This document shows, piece by piece, positions 11,134 through 23,135 of a DNA stretch of 45,440 bases (the first letter of the stretch is position 1; every line of letters begins with the position of its first letter). The DNA lies in contig ML210335.1 in NCBI GenBank assembly GCA_004369085.1, positions 14,786 through 60,225 of the forward strand, in the 5' to 3' direction. The position numbers were made by a program, and so were the translations under genes. The notes below the pieces were generated by a model. The model did not search any database. It saw only the letters and a program-made list of their open reading frames with translations, and was not told where the DNA came from. The stretch comes from Coprinopsis marcescibilis (lineage: Eukaryota; Basidiomycota; Agaricomycetes; Agaricales; Psathyrellaceae).

Positions 11134-13332
11134 TCAGAATAGTCTATTTGCCCATCCGTCCACACCATCCGCCAACCGAAGCAAGATAATGTTGCCACTA
11201 AACGTCGAGAACTGGATACAGCATCATCAGTACGTCACAACACATTCCAGAAACCAACAAAAGCAAAACACCTACCCCGTTACCCAAAAACACATCCGCC
11301 CGCTGAGCCAGGCCCATATCAATCGCATCCCCAACATCCCTCTCTTCCCAATCCAACCTCGAGTCCACCAAACTGTTCCTCGACTCTTCTTTATCTTCTT
11401 TCCGATCAACCACTTCCCACCCATTCACGCGCAGGGAGTCCTGAAGTCTTTCAACGTCGCTCGTCCACCCATTCGAAAGGATGAGCACCTTCGCCAAAGG
11501 GGTACTACCCAATGACGGATCCTTCGCATGCGTAGCCTCCCAATCCTTCTTGACCTCCCCAGCCCTCTCCACCACCTCCTGTACGCTTGGCAGGCACCGC
11601 TTCATGTAATATGCTTCCACAGCATCAGGGGATGGCAACCCTGCTACAGCCCCACTGACATTAAACACATCTTTCGCAGGGACCTCGCCCGTCAGGGCAA
11701 ATCCCATGAAACCAGACCTCCATTCCACCAGTCGTCGGCAGTGTCGCTTATAGTCCCCCATTCTCAGATGAATAGCCAGGAGTCCGGGGATAGTCGTGGT
11801 AGTTGAATTAGCTGGTAAAGTCGGTGTCGTGGATATGGATGAAGTCGAGGTCGAGGAAGACGAAAGTCCAAGTTTCCGGATACGGCGTTCAACGCCATTG
11901 TGAACTAGGGTTGACCAATCCCAGTACTTGAGCACAGGAGAGTCGATGAGGAGTGGTACAACACTTCGAATCTGAACAGGTGAGCCAAAGAATCTAAACA
12001 GTTTACATCGTCAACCCATGTTTTACGAATCAAATAGTGATAGGCTTACTCCCAGCCCACGACCTTCTGTCTGTGCTCCTGAATCTCCACGCATCGTTTT
12101 CCAGCGCCGTACGTTTTGGTTCTGTGGGCCCACCATTCCACCTACGTTGGGAGCACAGTAAGCATTGCGACATGAAAAGAGAGGAACTTAGACACACTAG
12201 TTGGCTAGCATTGGCGAACGAGTCTGGTGCATGGTGCGCGTGTAGAACAACTCGGTCTTCTGGTCCAAGGGTGGGCGGACATACGCGCTGGTAGTATTCC
12301 GAGGAAACAGATAGGTGCACTGGAATCTGTAAATTATATCAGTATTTAAGCCACGAACTCGATCAGGATCAGCTAACCCCATTAAACATGGACGCTGAAA
12401 CATTCGCACCACCAATGAATCCACCAACAAACGCGTTGAGCGGAATCCTAGTAGGCCGCAGAGCAAAATCGTAGACAGTGTATGGGATGGGTAGATCCGA
12501 CCACTTGTAATCTTCAAAGACATACGACCGGTTCGATTTGTGTGCTATAAGCGCAGTGACAAGCCTGACATGAACCTCGTCAGCTGTTATCAAACAAATT
12601 AGAACAATTTCCGAAACGTACATCTCCTCCAAGACGTTATTTAGCCCATGCCCCCACAAATGATCCGGGAATCGAACATATCCCTCACTCCCCTCATCCG
12701 CGAATCTAGCACTTTGCGGTGTCATGCTCCATAAATGCTGGCCCAAACCCCTCTCATACGTCTTGATATCGCCATAGGGACGCGGGATTCCCCCATACCA
12801 CAATATCGCTCCAAGAAGCAGTGGGAGTGCTCCAGTCACCAAAAGCACAAGAAGCCATATAAACTGTCGCACAGACAGGCCTGACCGAGTACCAGAGCCT
12901 ACGAAGTACCCTTCTGCTGTTGATAAAGACGAAACCGCGTAGCTCGAGAGCGAATGGATCCAGGTCTCATCCGCTCTTCGTGGGATGGAGCTGCTCCTCA
13001 GGCCGCTGTCCCCAACCAACGTATAGCGGTAGCCAGAATCCCTCAACACCCATGACCGTACCCACGCAACACCAGCCGAAGCCCACTTCCACACCAATGG
13101 CGGTCTTCTTCTCTGTCTGGCAGATGGAGATCTGAAAGTACCAATCAGTGGTTGTACCCCAAAGTTAAGGTTGCTCTGACCTGCCGTTCACGGACCCCCC
13201 AAGCTCTGAGTAACCCAGTTCTGGCCGTTCTGCATGGCGATAATCACGTAGGTCGTGGCTGTTACTGGCCGTATTCTCCTCGAGCTCGAGGTCTCCCAGA
13301 TGGAGTGGAGGAGAAAAAGGCGGCGGCGGCAT
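11134..13332 (-). CDS. Type II membrane protein of the O-fucosyltransferase-like fold
   Basis: Seven exons (13332-13181, 13131-12622, 12564-12378, 12326-12198, 12141-12050, 11993-11276, 11211-11134) give 621 residues in one frame. A cytosolic N-terminus of about 140 residues precedes a single span (about 141-163), as in Golgi type II glycosyltransferases. The lumenal part starts with WGHGLNNVLEEM and an RSYVFEDYKW block, resembling the start of the fungal GDP-fucose O-fucosyltransferase-like domain. It also has AIHLRMGDY (the HxRxGD motif, about residues 432-437) and a C-terminal ADVFLGNGFS...NIILLR block, typical of the second half of that fold. A 57-bp intron in exon 2/3 and a 64-bp intron before the last exon keep or restore these motifs exactly. 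The donor sugar and acceptor are inferred from the fold only. A low-complexity Ser/Thr stretch before HLRMGD is variable-looking. Confidence 0.8.
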
Positions 13333-15441
13333 TAGTCACCCATGGCAACGTAAACGAACTCAAAAGTGATGACGATGTTTCAGCTATGTAGGTCAGCATC
13401 AAACTCTATTTATAGACCCCAATGTGGATTATGCGTAAGACGCGGCTAAATAGCCATAATGTACACCAGCATATGTCTGGCCGGGGCCTGGGGAGATCAA
13501 AGAGAGCCAATGTGTGCCATCTATCCTCTGGATACATTGATGGAGCTGGTAGAATTTTCTAAAAGAAGAAACAGCTCTAGAGTCATTGAAGTACAACAGA
13601 ACACGGGGACTCGGACAACTTAGCCTGCCCTCCGGAGTCCTGATGACTGACTATTGCTTAGAGGCAGAGGATGCTATTACAGGTGTACATAGTCAAGCCA
13701 CCAGACTGTGAATCACTGATGTCGGGAACACGAGGTGCTAGCGCAGCTCGGAATAAACGGGCACAATCGAAGTCATTTCTTGCATAATTCTTCCACGGAA
13801 CTCATTTGACATAGGTGCGCACTGCACAGTACTTGTATTTATAATGCCACTCGTACTCAGCCTGAGTCTGTATCTTAAGCAGTATCCCGAGTGTCATAGC
13901 ATGAACAGCGAATGTTGGAGATGGTGGAGTTTGCGGAGTCGGGTTCTGTGCTTTACCCAATCATTCGAGCTTTCGTCCGCAAAACATCGTGCCATGTATG
14001 CAGAACCCTGAATTTTCATATCCCTCGCCGAAAAAGACCGAAGGCGCACGTCTCTCCGGATATAAGGCCAAGCACGAGAGGTTTTCAATTGAAGACGTGA
14101 ACGGGGTGGGGAATCGAAAGCCACGAAGGCCAGAAAATTCACTCCTCAGGCCTCATGCTTCGTTCCCTTCCACAGGCCGCGGTTCGATCCACCGTCATCC
14201 ACGACGCGGTGATATTGCTACACTTTATGGGTACATCTCGTCCTGTACTCGCATCTTGATGTCAGTTGACATGCTAAAATGCGGGCTGTGGTCTGCATCT
14301 GTGCTGGTCATCGGTTCAAACATATACAAGGTCAGAGCCTTTAAATTTGCGGGATGTTCCTGAAGCGTAAATCCTCGTGTTAAAACAAAGGGAAAAAGGC
14401 TTTAAGTACGAACAATTTGCAATGCAATTCGGAATAAGGTGTGTCAGAATTCAGCAAACGGGGTACTTGTTATTCTATTCAGCGCTTATCAGCGTTAACT
14501 GCCATTGATCGGCTGTTCATCAGCCCGATTACGAGCTCTCTCATCCCATCCAACAGGAACAACGAGGGATAATGGCACTCCTTACTCCATACTCGTCGGG
14601 CCCGGGGGTCTTAAGCTTGAAATTCCCATCTCATCGGGTGACGCCCAACATGAGTCCCGATTTAACGAAGCCTCAAGCTCAAGGCCAGTATGCAATTGCA
14701 TTCGTCCCCATAGCTAGAGTGACGCTGCAGATTTGGAGCATCTGGCCTGTGAGAGCGGTAATTAATTGCGGGGCCAGCTCACAGCTTTTACTGCGCAGCT
14801 TGCGGGTTACCCGAGAACCTGAAACACGCGCATTGAGTCACCTCCTGGCGTTAAATCCGAGTCCACTTCATGTAGATGTTGGCAGTACTTGCCAATGCTA
14901 CCCAGCTTCATTCATGTTCAGCTTTAGGGCGCGCTCATGGCAGTCGAAAAGCCCTATTGCAGATCACACTCTTCTTTATACTTAAGCAAGTCTCTATACG
15001 TAGATGAAGCCCCGGGATCGTGGAGTACTGGCGATTGGCGATGCGTTGCTATTGAGATTCTCCTAAGCGCGCAAGGGCTGTCCCTGGGACTTTTGGGAAG
15101 GGTTCCCGGATTCCAGCGGGGTTCGACTACCTGTACCACGTTTTTTTTAGAAATGGATGCCTATCCAGCATCTAATATAAAGGCAGCAGGGATTGTCCGG
15201 TCGTTAATTTCATCCTTCCCGACCTACCTTCCCCAGCCTTCCCTTCAGCAATTAACCCCTAGCAAACTACTTCGGTAGCTATTGCGCCCGTAACATCTGT
15301 ACGAAATCAGATCGTCTTCCCACGACCCTTTGAACTGGTCCTTCCAAGGACCAGCAGAGGAAGGCCTGAGTCAGAACCCAGTCGCGGTGCTGTGCCAGGT
15401 TGCCTTTCACCAATAGAGATACCCCCCTTCATTTCATACCA
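13333..15441. other. Gene-free interval of about 2.1 kb
   Basis: This lies between the divergent fucosyltransferase-like gene and the kinase gene, so it holds both promoters. Open frames up to 137 codons occur around 14572-15278 but carry no motifs and do not splice into anything recognisable. A TATAAAGG at 15176-15183 is about 260 bp from the kinase ATG, further than the spacing seen at other genes here. Confidence 0.5.
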
Positions 15442-18400
15442 ATGTCCTCACCTGAGTCGACTGCACGCGCCAGAACGTCTTCCCTCCCAGTCTCAACGAG
15501 CCTGCCGGTCACCGACCATGTCCCAGCCAGCAGACAATCCTCGTTGTCAAGCGACGATTCAGATTTCCCAGACTACGACGAGTGGGATTTTAGAGCTCGA
15601 GGTCAAGGGCCATCATCGATGTCCCCAAATGCGCCCTCGATCACGATCGCCGCGGCGGCGGGAGACATGCGAAGGACACAATCAGCTTCAGCCTCGGTAC
15701 CCACTATCATCGGCCATAAGGATCTAGAGGAGAAGATTCGCGAGCGATCCTTACTGTCATCACCTACCCTCAAATCCCGCGAAGCCTCGCCAGCACCATC
15801 GACTACGCTGGACACCTCATGGTGGGGTCCTCCACCAGAAAAGCCCTCCTCACCGTTGGCACGGACGGGGCAACCAAAGCGCAAACACACCATCCCTGCA
15901 AGTGAAGTAGAAGGCTACGAGTCCACGAAAAAGGTGAGCTTTCTCTTTCAGGCTTCTCCCTCCATGCTTCTGCGGCCATTTGGAGACAGGCTTCTACGGT
16001 CTCTGATCACCATTTTACTGACATGCCTTTCGACAGCGTGTTGCTTTCGCTGTGCGATCCTGTCTTGGGAATGTCGCAGATATAACGCACGAGCTGCTCA
16101 CAATCGGCGTGGACCTTTTGGAGCTTGCGCCAGTCCCGGGGCTGGCTCCAGCGGCGAAGACGTTGCTCAACATATGGGATGCGGTGGATGGCGTTGACGT
16201 AGGTACCTCACTTATAGCCTTAAACCGTTTCTCATCATCTCAACACAGGTCAACTTCCATCGCTGCCTTCGTCTCACAGAGCGCTGCGCTGAAATTCTGA
16301 TATCAATCCGCCAAGAAATCCACGCCGCTGGAGATACAGTGGCCCAAGAACTCCATGCTCCAATCGTCAAATTAGAAAGGTGTTTTTTGTTTGATTATCT
16401 TGGTGGTGGAAGCACTAAAGGAACCCTTCAGCACCTTCGATAATGTCCTGGACTTGATGAACAAACAATCACGCCGACCCTTCTTAAAGAGGTTCCTAAA
16501 GCGGGAAGAAATTTCTTCAGATATTAGCGAGTGCGATGGGCAACTCACCGATGCGGTCAGCCTTTTCGGGGTATGTATATTCTATCCTCAAGAGCGTTAT
16601 CCGTGCGTTAACAGCAGCGTCTAGTTGTCTATCCAAATTCGCATCCTCAAGCAGGTGCAGCAAACCGAGCTACAACGCCAGAAAGACACACAAGCTATCC
16701 TCAATACCTTTGTTGCCGACGCAATCGCTGGTCAAACTGAAGGGCGTTTATCCCCAATCTCCCTGGACGACGACGACGACGACACCATGGTTCCCGAAGA
16801 ACGCATAGAGACTACCAGCTTCATCACCACTCGGAACGCCCTCGGGCTCGCAGATTCCGCCAATCAGAGCCAAGATTCCTTCACCGACCCGCTCTCTACC
16901 ATTTGTCAGCTCAAGAAAGGGCAAGACTCCGTCGACCAGACCAACGATTATGCCGCTCTCCGAATGCTCATGCACAAGGCGACCCAAGCCGGAAACGACG
17001 CGGAGATGATGGAGATTCTCCAGGTCAGACACGAGCAGATGCCCGATGCAATCAAAACGCTCCAGCGAGCTCTTGAGAATGTGGTGGATAGGAACAGGAA
17101 GCAAACACCGACGGATACTATTCCTCCTGGTGTCGTCATTGGCAAGGTCAAGCGCAGGATCAGCGTAAAGGATGTCAGCGGGCAAGGCCTCCAGCGCTCC
17201 ACTACCGTCGTCAGCATCGAAAGCACCAGCAGTACGCAATCTTCGTCAGAGTCTGGAAGCGGCAATGACGGGAGCTGGAGGACGCGAGATACCCTCGAGG
17301 AAGAGTTCATCGAGAGTGGTATCTCCGCCCTCGTTCGGATGAGCCAAGGCAAGAACACAAATCTTCCAAGCTGGACAATCACCAAATACGAAATTGACAG
17401 GGAGAAGAAGATTGGGGTGGGCGGTTTCTCGGAGGTGTATCGCGGTACATGGAAGGGCCAGATTGTGGCTATCAAAGTCCTCAAGCTCGAAACGGATAAG
17501 AAGTTGTTCATCCGCGAAGTCGAGATCTGGAAGACGCTTCACCACACCCACGTCCTCGAGCTCTACGGGGCGAGCAGCGGCTCTGAACGACCTTGGTTCT
17601 TCGTCAGTCCCTACCAGAAGCATGGAAGCTTGGTCGATTACCTGAAGAAGGTCGCGCGAGGGATCCAGGGCCCCAATAATGAAGTATCAGCGAACTACTT
17701 CCGAATCGACCGTACGCCAAAGAAAACTTCAACGATACCCATGCCATTTAGGCATAGCCCTCGCCTATCACCTCCCATGACGGATTCCGTACTCGGGCTC
17801 CCTGGTACCTCCCCACCCAAATCTCCACTCAAGGACACCTTCAAGGTCCGGAGGGAGTGGGACCTTTTCCGCTTCATTCACGAAATCGCAAAGGGCATGG
17901 AATATCTGCATCAGCGTGGGGTCCTCCACGGAGACTTGAAAGCGGCAAACGTCCTCATCGATGACGACTATCGCTGTGTCATCACAGATTTTGGCCAGAG
18001 CGAGATGAAGTCGACAGCGCTCCGTTTAACCGGTATGCAACCACAACGTGAGTTCCCATCTCTGTCACGGTATCTAAATGGGCTTTCGGAGGCTGAAATT
18101 ATGGTCCTAGGCGGGACTTTCCGTTGGCAAGCGCCAGAACTGCTGGAGGGCGAAGGGGAACTCACGCGAGAGACAGATGTTTATGCTTTCGCCATTACCT
18201 GCGTCGAAATTATCACTCTAGGCAAGCTTCCCTGGAGTAGCCTTTTTGCAGACGAGGCGATCCGGAGCATGATTCTTAGTACGTTCTCTTTGTTGGATTG
18301 AGCTTAATAGTCTCTAACTTTGTTGCCGGTAGACAAAGACAGCCGGCCTCCGATATCTAGCGACTCCCGTTTTAACACCCCTGCCATTCAAGCACTTCTT

Positions 18401-19952
18401 CGTCTGTGCTGGCATCGCAATCCATCCCAGCGTCCTTCATTCCCAGCAATTGCCAGGGATCTGAAGGTCCTCCGCAAGAATTTTGGCCAGGAAGATTTAG
18501 ATCGAACCCCGACGGAGGCGTTAGTCCCGCTCCCAGAAGAAGATTCTGCTATCATCGGATCGCCAACTCCGGATTTAGGACACATTCCCCTTCCTCCATT
18601 TAGTCCTGGTCAATCAGCAGGTGAGTGTTAGTCCACTGCTCTACCAACGCCCTACTAACTCAAGGTTTAGCAGCACAGTTCCCAGACTGGGAAACGGGTA
18701 CGTATTCATGTCAAGTAGATCCGCCAGCTTGAAACTTATACGTCATTGCAGGACCTATCCATCGAGAAGAGACTGTCCCGAGCGAGACTATCAAGTGGCC
18801 AGAGCCTGCCTTTTGGACTGAAGGCGGCTACGCACCCATTTCTCAAGCTCGTCCGGAACCTGGCGCAGGTTACGGCGAAATCATTGATCGTGACTTTGGG
18901 GGCAAGAAAAAGATGGACGCCAAAGCAGCAGAATCCCTCCACGAACTCAAGTATCGTCGGAATCTCATCCATGATTTCCACCCAACGCGTACGTGGATTT
19001 CCTATACTGCGATTATTCGACAACTGATCGATTTCATAACAGTCGTGTTACCTTTGTGGCACCCTTCGGAGGTGCTTCTGGGGGCGGTGGGGTATCTGAG
19101 CAAACCCAAGGGCGAGTTCATCACCCTTTTTAACGCCATGGCTCCGGACAATGCGGACCATCCTTCGATGAAGGACTTACCTTCGATAGAGGGGTATGGC
19201 AAGATTAACGACAAGTCCGTTCGCCACAATACGCGTACACTAGCACAGAAGGGCTGGGATTCATTAGCCGGGATGCTAAAGGTCACAACTCGCAGTAAAG
19301 AAGGCCGGAAGCTGGAAGTTTCGTAAGTGAATTGGAAGCCCGAGTGAGATGAGGCTCTGACGTCGCTGTAGGAAACGCTATTCCTTCCCCCTACGGAATG
19401 GCCATGCTGCTGTTCATTTATGCACGCGAGGGTCCGAGTATCGCTATATGGACAAGGTCACACCTGCAAAGAAATGGTTCAAGGCCAACATTCAAAACAT
19501 CATGAACGCATATCCCCAAATTCAAAGAGAAGACTTTTGTCTAGGTACGCGGTTTGATTCGGATTCAGATTCGATGACGTTTTTACCTTTCACACACAGT
19601 GTTCGGTCTTGTTCGAACAGAAACCTATAGCATGTTCGTTAGCCACAGTCATCCCGACGGAAATGTAAGGATATCGCTGCCCATGTCGAATCTCCTTGAT
19701 CTAACTTGCTTTCAGGTTCACTTCAACGTTTACAAATCTCCTCTAACTGGCCAACCTTGGGGCACTTGGACGACTGATACCACAGTGGACCAGAAGGAAC
19801 AAGGTACTTCCAATGATTCAGAAGAGGGTGATGACACGCCTCCTCGGCTGGAAGCAAGCAAAGTTTCCAAGACTGGTGGTCGATCACATACCATCTTAAT
19901 ATCTCGACTCAGGTTTAGACCGGACGAAGATGAGCCAACAATCCAACTTTAG
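15442..19952 (+). CDS. Protein kinase with MLKL-like N-terminal helical domain and an uncharacterised C-terminal domain
   Basis: Twelve exons (15442-15933, 16037-16198, 16249-16379, 16432-16570, 16625-18278, 18333-18620, 18671-18697, 18752-18988, 19043-19322, 19372-19544, 19600-19664, 19716-19952) give about 1294 residues. After a Ser/Pro-rich leader, residues 165-330 are all-helical, with blocks such as LAPVPGLAPAAKTLLNIWDA and SRRPFLKRFLKREEI. These resemble the MLKL N-terminal four-helix region found on many basidiomycete kinases. The kinase (about 565-905) has GVGGFSEVYRG, VAIK (K592), HGDLKAAN (D745 region), DFG (D763) and WQAPE, so catalytic residues are present although HRD reads HGD. 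There are Ser/Pro-rich insertions before the catalytic loop and in the activation segment. The last 340 residues form a domain I do not recognise (LPLWHPSEVLLGAVGYL, FVSHSHPDG, PWGTWTTDTT). A role in regulated cell death is inferred from the MLKL-like part only. Confidence 0.88.
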
Positions 19953-20369
19953 TTATGTTGCGACTTGTCGCATCCAAACTCGATACCCTCACTCAATTAC
20001 ACGCACGTCTGGTTTATCTCAGCAAAGGAATATATATTGTATACTCATTTATTGTACCAATAGGACTATCGAGCATTCTTCTAGAGACATTTGACAATTT
20101 ACGTTTGCATGTATTGTATTTACCTTTCCCCCTGCTGGTTGATGCAGGGTTAATATTATATTGAACAGAGGATTTAAATTTGCCTTTCAGCGCTTGCTTT
20201 CTCTTGCTAGAGGCAGGTGAGTATTTCCACAACTGCAATGACCAATGCACTTCGTTTAACATCGAGATAAAGATAGGGAGTGCACATAACTTATATAAAC
20301 ACCCTTTCATACCTAAGGCTCAGCAAGTTGCAAGTTGCAACACAGCTCTACAACTCTCGCTGCGCACAT
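19953..20369. other. Intergenic, with a TATA box near its end
   Basis: A/T-rich 3' flank of the kinase gene. The only signal I can point to is a TATATAAA at 20292-20299, 70 bp before the ATG of the HsbA-like gene. Confidence 0.5.
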
Positions 20370-20985
20370 GTCCACATGCTCTTAGGTCTCATATCGATGC
20401 TCATTACTTGGGCGACATCATTCATGGTCCCAACAGCGGCAAAGGCAGACTACCCACACTTGCTTGATGCTTTAGGGACCGTAGAAACCGACCTTGACAG
20501 GCTCTATGCAGCCCTCAAATCATTTCCTGGAGTAGGTTCCGACAGTTTCGAAAAGGTGTGTATGTCGCTTCCCTACCATGCGTTTGCGGTGAATCGAGGA
20601 CGCGTGCAATCTCAGGTTGGTGGGAATATGAATGACCTGGTAAGCGCGATTACCACAGCTTCCCAAGCTGTACCAGTCCATCGTCTTCTTCGAATTCCCG
20701 GCTCAAGTTTATGACCTCGAAGGCATCACAGCTGACAGCTGGACGAAGCATCGCAGGAGCAGGCGAATGGTGCGTTAATGTTTGTTGGAGCAGTCCAGTC
20801 AACCGTAAAATCGACGTTGGGCGTATCGGTCGACATTTTGAAGCCTTGAATCTCACCGCAGACGTTTTTAGGGCCAAGGCGCCTGAAAAAACTGACCTTT
20901 GCAGTTCAAGCGTTGGGCACTCGTTTGGATGAATATCCCCCAGCAAGCCTAAGTGTATCGTAGAACTGATTCGTGACTCTGTCCG
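20370..20985 (+). pseudogene. Possible HsbA-like (hydrophobic surface binding protein A) secreted protein, probably decayed
   Basis: The frame opening at 20370 encodes a signal-peptide-like start (MLLGLISMLITWATSF). A helix-rich stretch follows (TVETDLDRLYAALKSFPG, then GGNMNDLVSAITTASQA) that resembles the first half of HsbA-type fungal surface proteins. Further down, FEALNLTADVFRAKAPEK in one frame and LTFAVQALGTRLDEY in the next resemble the family's C-terminal helices. The change of frame falls at a run of six A residues near 20886-20891. I could not find a splice path that joins all parts, so I call it a probable pseudogene. The link to HsbA rests on helix pattern and spacing and is weak. 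A TATATAAA lies 70 bp upstream, so it may still be transcribed. Confidence 0.4.
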
Positions 20986-22024
20986 ACCAGAAGCTTTGCA
21001 CTTATGTGAATTCAAGGCCGACTTACGAGCATCTCTCAAGAGATATAATCGCTTCTTTTGCGTCGGCAAAACAGGAATTTAAATAGAAATAGCCTTGGTA
21101 GGCAGAAGTCAGAAGCTGGGGTCTACGGTATCTATTTTGACGCGCCGCCTCCGTTGTTACATGTCTATCAGAGTCCATCTCACCATCCACTGGGGCTTAT
21201 TTCCGAAAAACCAGTTACCAGTATCGTAGGCCTGAATGTCCAAAAGGATTTTGCGATCCTGTGTTTCCTCGGTTTCAAATTTCCTAATCCATCGCCCTGT
21301 GAATCGTCCCAACGAATATGTGAGAGGACAGAGAAACGACGCCGCATTGCGAGGCCATAACTGACAAAATGGGCGACATGTGGCCTTACGATCGGAGATG
21401 CGTTTTCCAGCAACATGTTCTGTTGGCTCCTGTAGAGCGCGTGGATGAGGGTTACGGCTAAACGCGAATTTACCTCCGAGGTTATGCCCCTTTCCTTCGC
21501 TCTGGTAAAGCGGGTGAGAATGGGCAAGACCGTCCCAAGCCTTGCTACACGATTTAGATTAGAAGCATATAGCCTAGCAGATCGCAGATCTGTGTCCGAT
21601 TGGGCATGTTGAATCCAATTCCCATAGGTCTGGGCCAAATCGGGCTGATCACTGCTAAGAAAAGCGGTTTCGACAACAAATAAGCCTCATTGTCTTGCCA
21701 AGTGGGGAGAGAGATTCTGGATGATGTCGTTAATTTAAAGCTTCTCTAGCACCGTCCCCGGACCGATAACGATCTTGTTCAGCCTTCTGTCCTATGTTAC
21801 TACCGATTTGTCTGGAATTCGCCAATGTGATGAACGCTTTCAGCAACCCACCACGTTATGTATGTCAATCAAGAGCAAACTTAAAAGCACCTCCTTCCCC
21901 TTCCCGTGAAGTCTCCGAAATGAAATGATACCTACTGATAGTAACGAGCCCTGACTATATAAACTTCTACCAAGTTCTCTTTACGGGACAACCAAAGCTA
22001 ACACGACTAACTCCCCCCACTCCG
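20986..22024. other. Intergenic, no recognised gene
   Basis: The longest open frame (152 codons, minus strand, 21180-21638) has no motif I recognise and no neighbouring exon in phase. The right end holds the TATA box of the WOPR gene. Confidence 0.5.
21956..21963 (+). promoter_or_regulatory. TATA box of the WOPR-family gene
   Basis: TATATAAA lies 69 bp (first base to first base) upstream of the proposed ATG at 22025. That spacing suits a fungal core promoter with a short leader. Confidence 0.55.
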
Positions 22025-23135
22025 ATGACTTCCACCGTTGTCACTCACCCTTCACTCCGTCAGTGCCACTTACTCGAGGCTCTCCGCGTTGTCTGACCAT
22101 TCGAACAGACATCAGGGACGCACATGACGCTCATGTAGTCCTTGAAGCAGTTCGTCTCAACATTCTTCCCCTTATCAAGCGCCGCTTGCTCTCAAACGAG
22201 AGGGAAGACCTCAAGAGCGGCCACGTTTACGTATGGGAAGAAGCCCAGGATGACGGAGGGCTTCTCCGCTGGACAGATGGCAGGCGTTGGTTAGTATAGA
22301 CTTCTTGTTTATTCGTCGAATTGTCCTAATTATGCACATCCGAGCAGGTCTCAAAGTCGCATGCGCGGCGATTATCTCTTCTACGAGGAGAAGATAGAGA
22401 CAACCCAAGACGAACGCGACGCTAAAGCCGCGAGAAGGTACTAACTTTCAGTTACATTTTAGAATGCCAGTGATTAATCGCCTATTTTAGAGCTTGCCGC
22501 GCAGCGGACCCTGGCGCGCTCGTCCCGCCTCCCGTCCGGCGCAAGGATCGCCCCACAAAGCCAAACGGTCTTACGAAACAGACTTACTCTGTTACGGTTC
22601 ATTTACCAGGATCTGGACAAACCCGAAAATGGCATGTGGTCGCCTATTTCTCGGTGAGTTCTTGCGCTCGATCTCATTCTGTGGGAAAGACTGACCCAAG
22701 TGACGGAAGGGAAATGATTATACCCGCCTACCTGTCATCGAGAACTACGAGTATCTGCGGAATGTCCGTGTTCCCCCGGGGATCTTCTTGAGCAACAAGG
22801 TGCTCTGCGCAAGAACCGACAGATTTTCTTATTATTCCGACGAGAGCGAGCTCTGCGACGACTCGTCAATGGTTTCTTCCCCCACCATGTCCCACTATAC
22901 TCCGGCATCACCACCATGCTCGCCATCGAGACAGGTATCACCGGTTCTCAACCTTCCGCGTCTATTTTCCCCTCCCACGAACCAGAGCAGGATCACCTTA
23001 CCTCCGATTTCCACTCTGGATAGTAAAGGTCGTGTTATCTCCTCTTTCAACGCACCAAACTCGTCACCTCTTCCCTACACGCCACTTTCCCCTGAAGATA
23101 GGCGAGCTTTGGATAGCTTTAGGGTTCTGCTATAG
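22025..23135 (+). CDS. Gti1/Pac2 (WOPR) family transcription regulator
   Basis: Five exons (22025-22058, 22109-22289, 22348-22437, 22491-22653, 22710-23135) give 297 residues. The WOPR fold comes in two conserved halves, and both are present. The first (about residues 13-105) includes IRDAHDAHVVLEAVRLN, SGHVYVWEE, LLRWTDGRRW and SQSRMRGDYLFYEE. The second (about 125-190) includes GLTKQTYSVTV, RKWHVVAYFS, DYTRLPVIENYEYLRNV and PPGIFLSNKV. A Ser/Pro-rich tail of about 90 residues follows. Relatives (Wor1, Ryp1, Mit1, Gti1, Pac2) bind DNA and control morphological switching and sexual or conidial development in fungi. The target in this organism is unknown. The first intron (50 bp) is needed to remove an in-frame stop and restores the family start MTSTVVTHPSLHIRDAHDAH. 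Confidence 0.94.

Noticed and set aside
15176..15183. TATAAAGG as the promoter of the kinase gene
   Set aside because: About 260 bp from the start codon, much further than other TATA boxes in the window (48-70 bp); could be real only with a long leader.
16748..17511. Long antisense frames (163 and 187 codons) opposite the kinase gene
   Set aside because: They lie within the large kinase exon and reflect its codon composition; no motif or splice support.
21180..21638. 152-codon minus-strand frame
   Set aside because: No recognised motif, no start context, no neighbouring exon in phase; probably chance.
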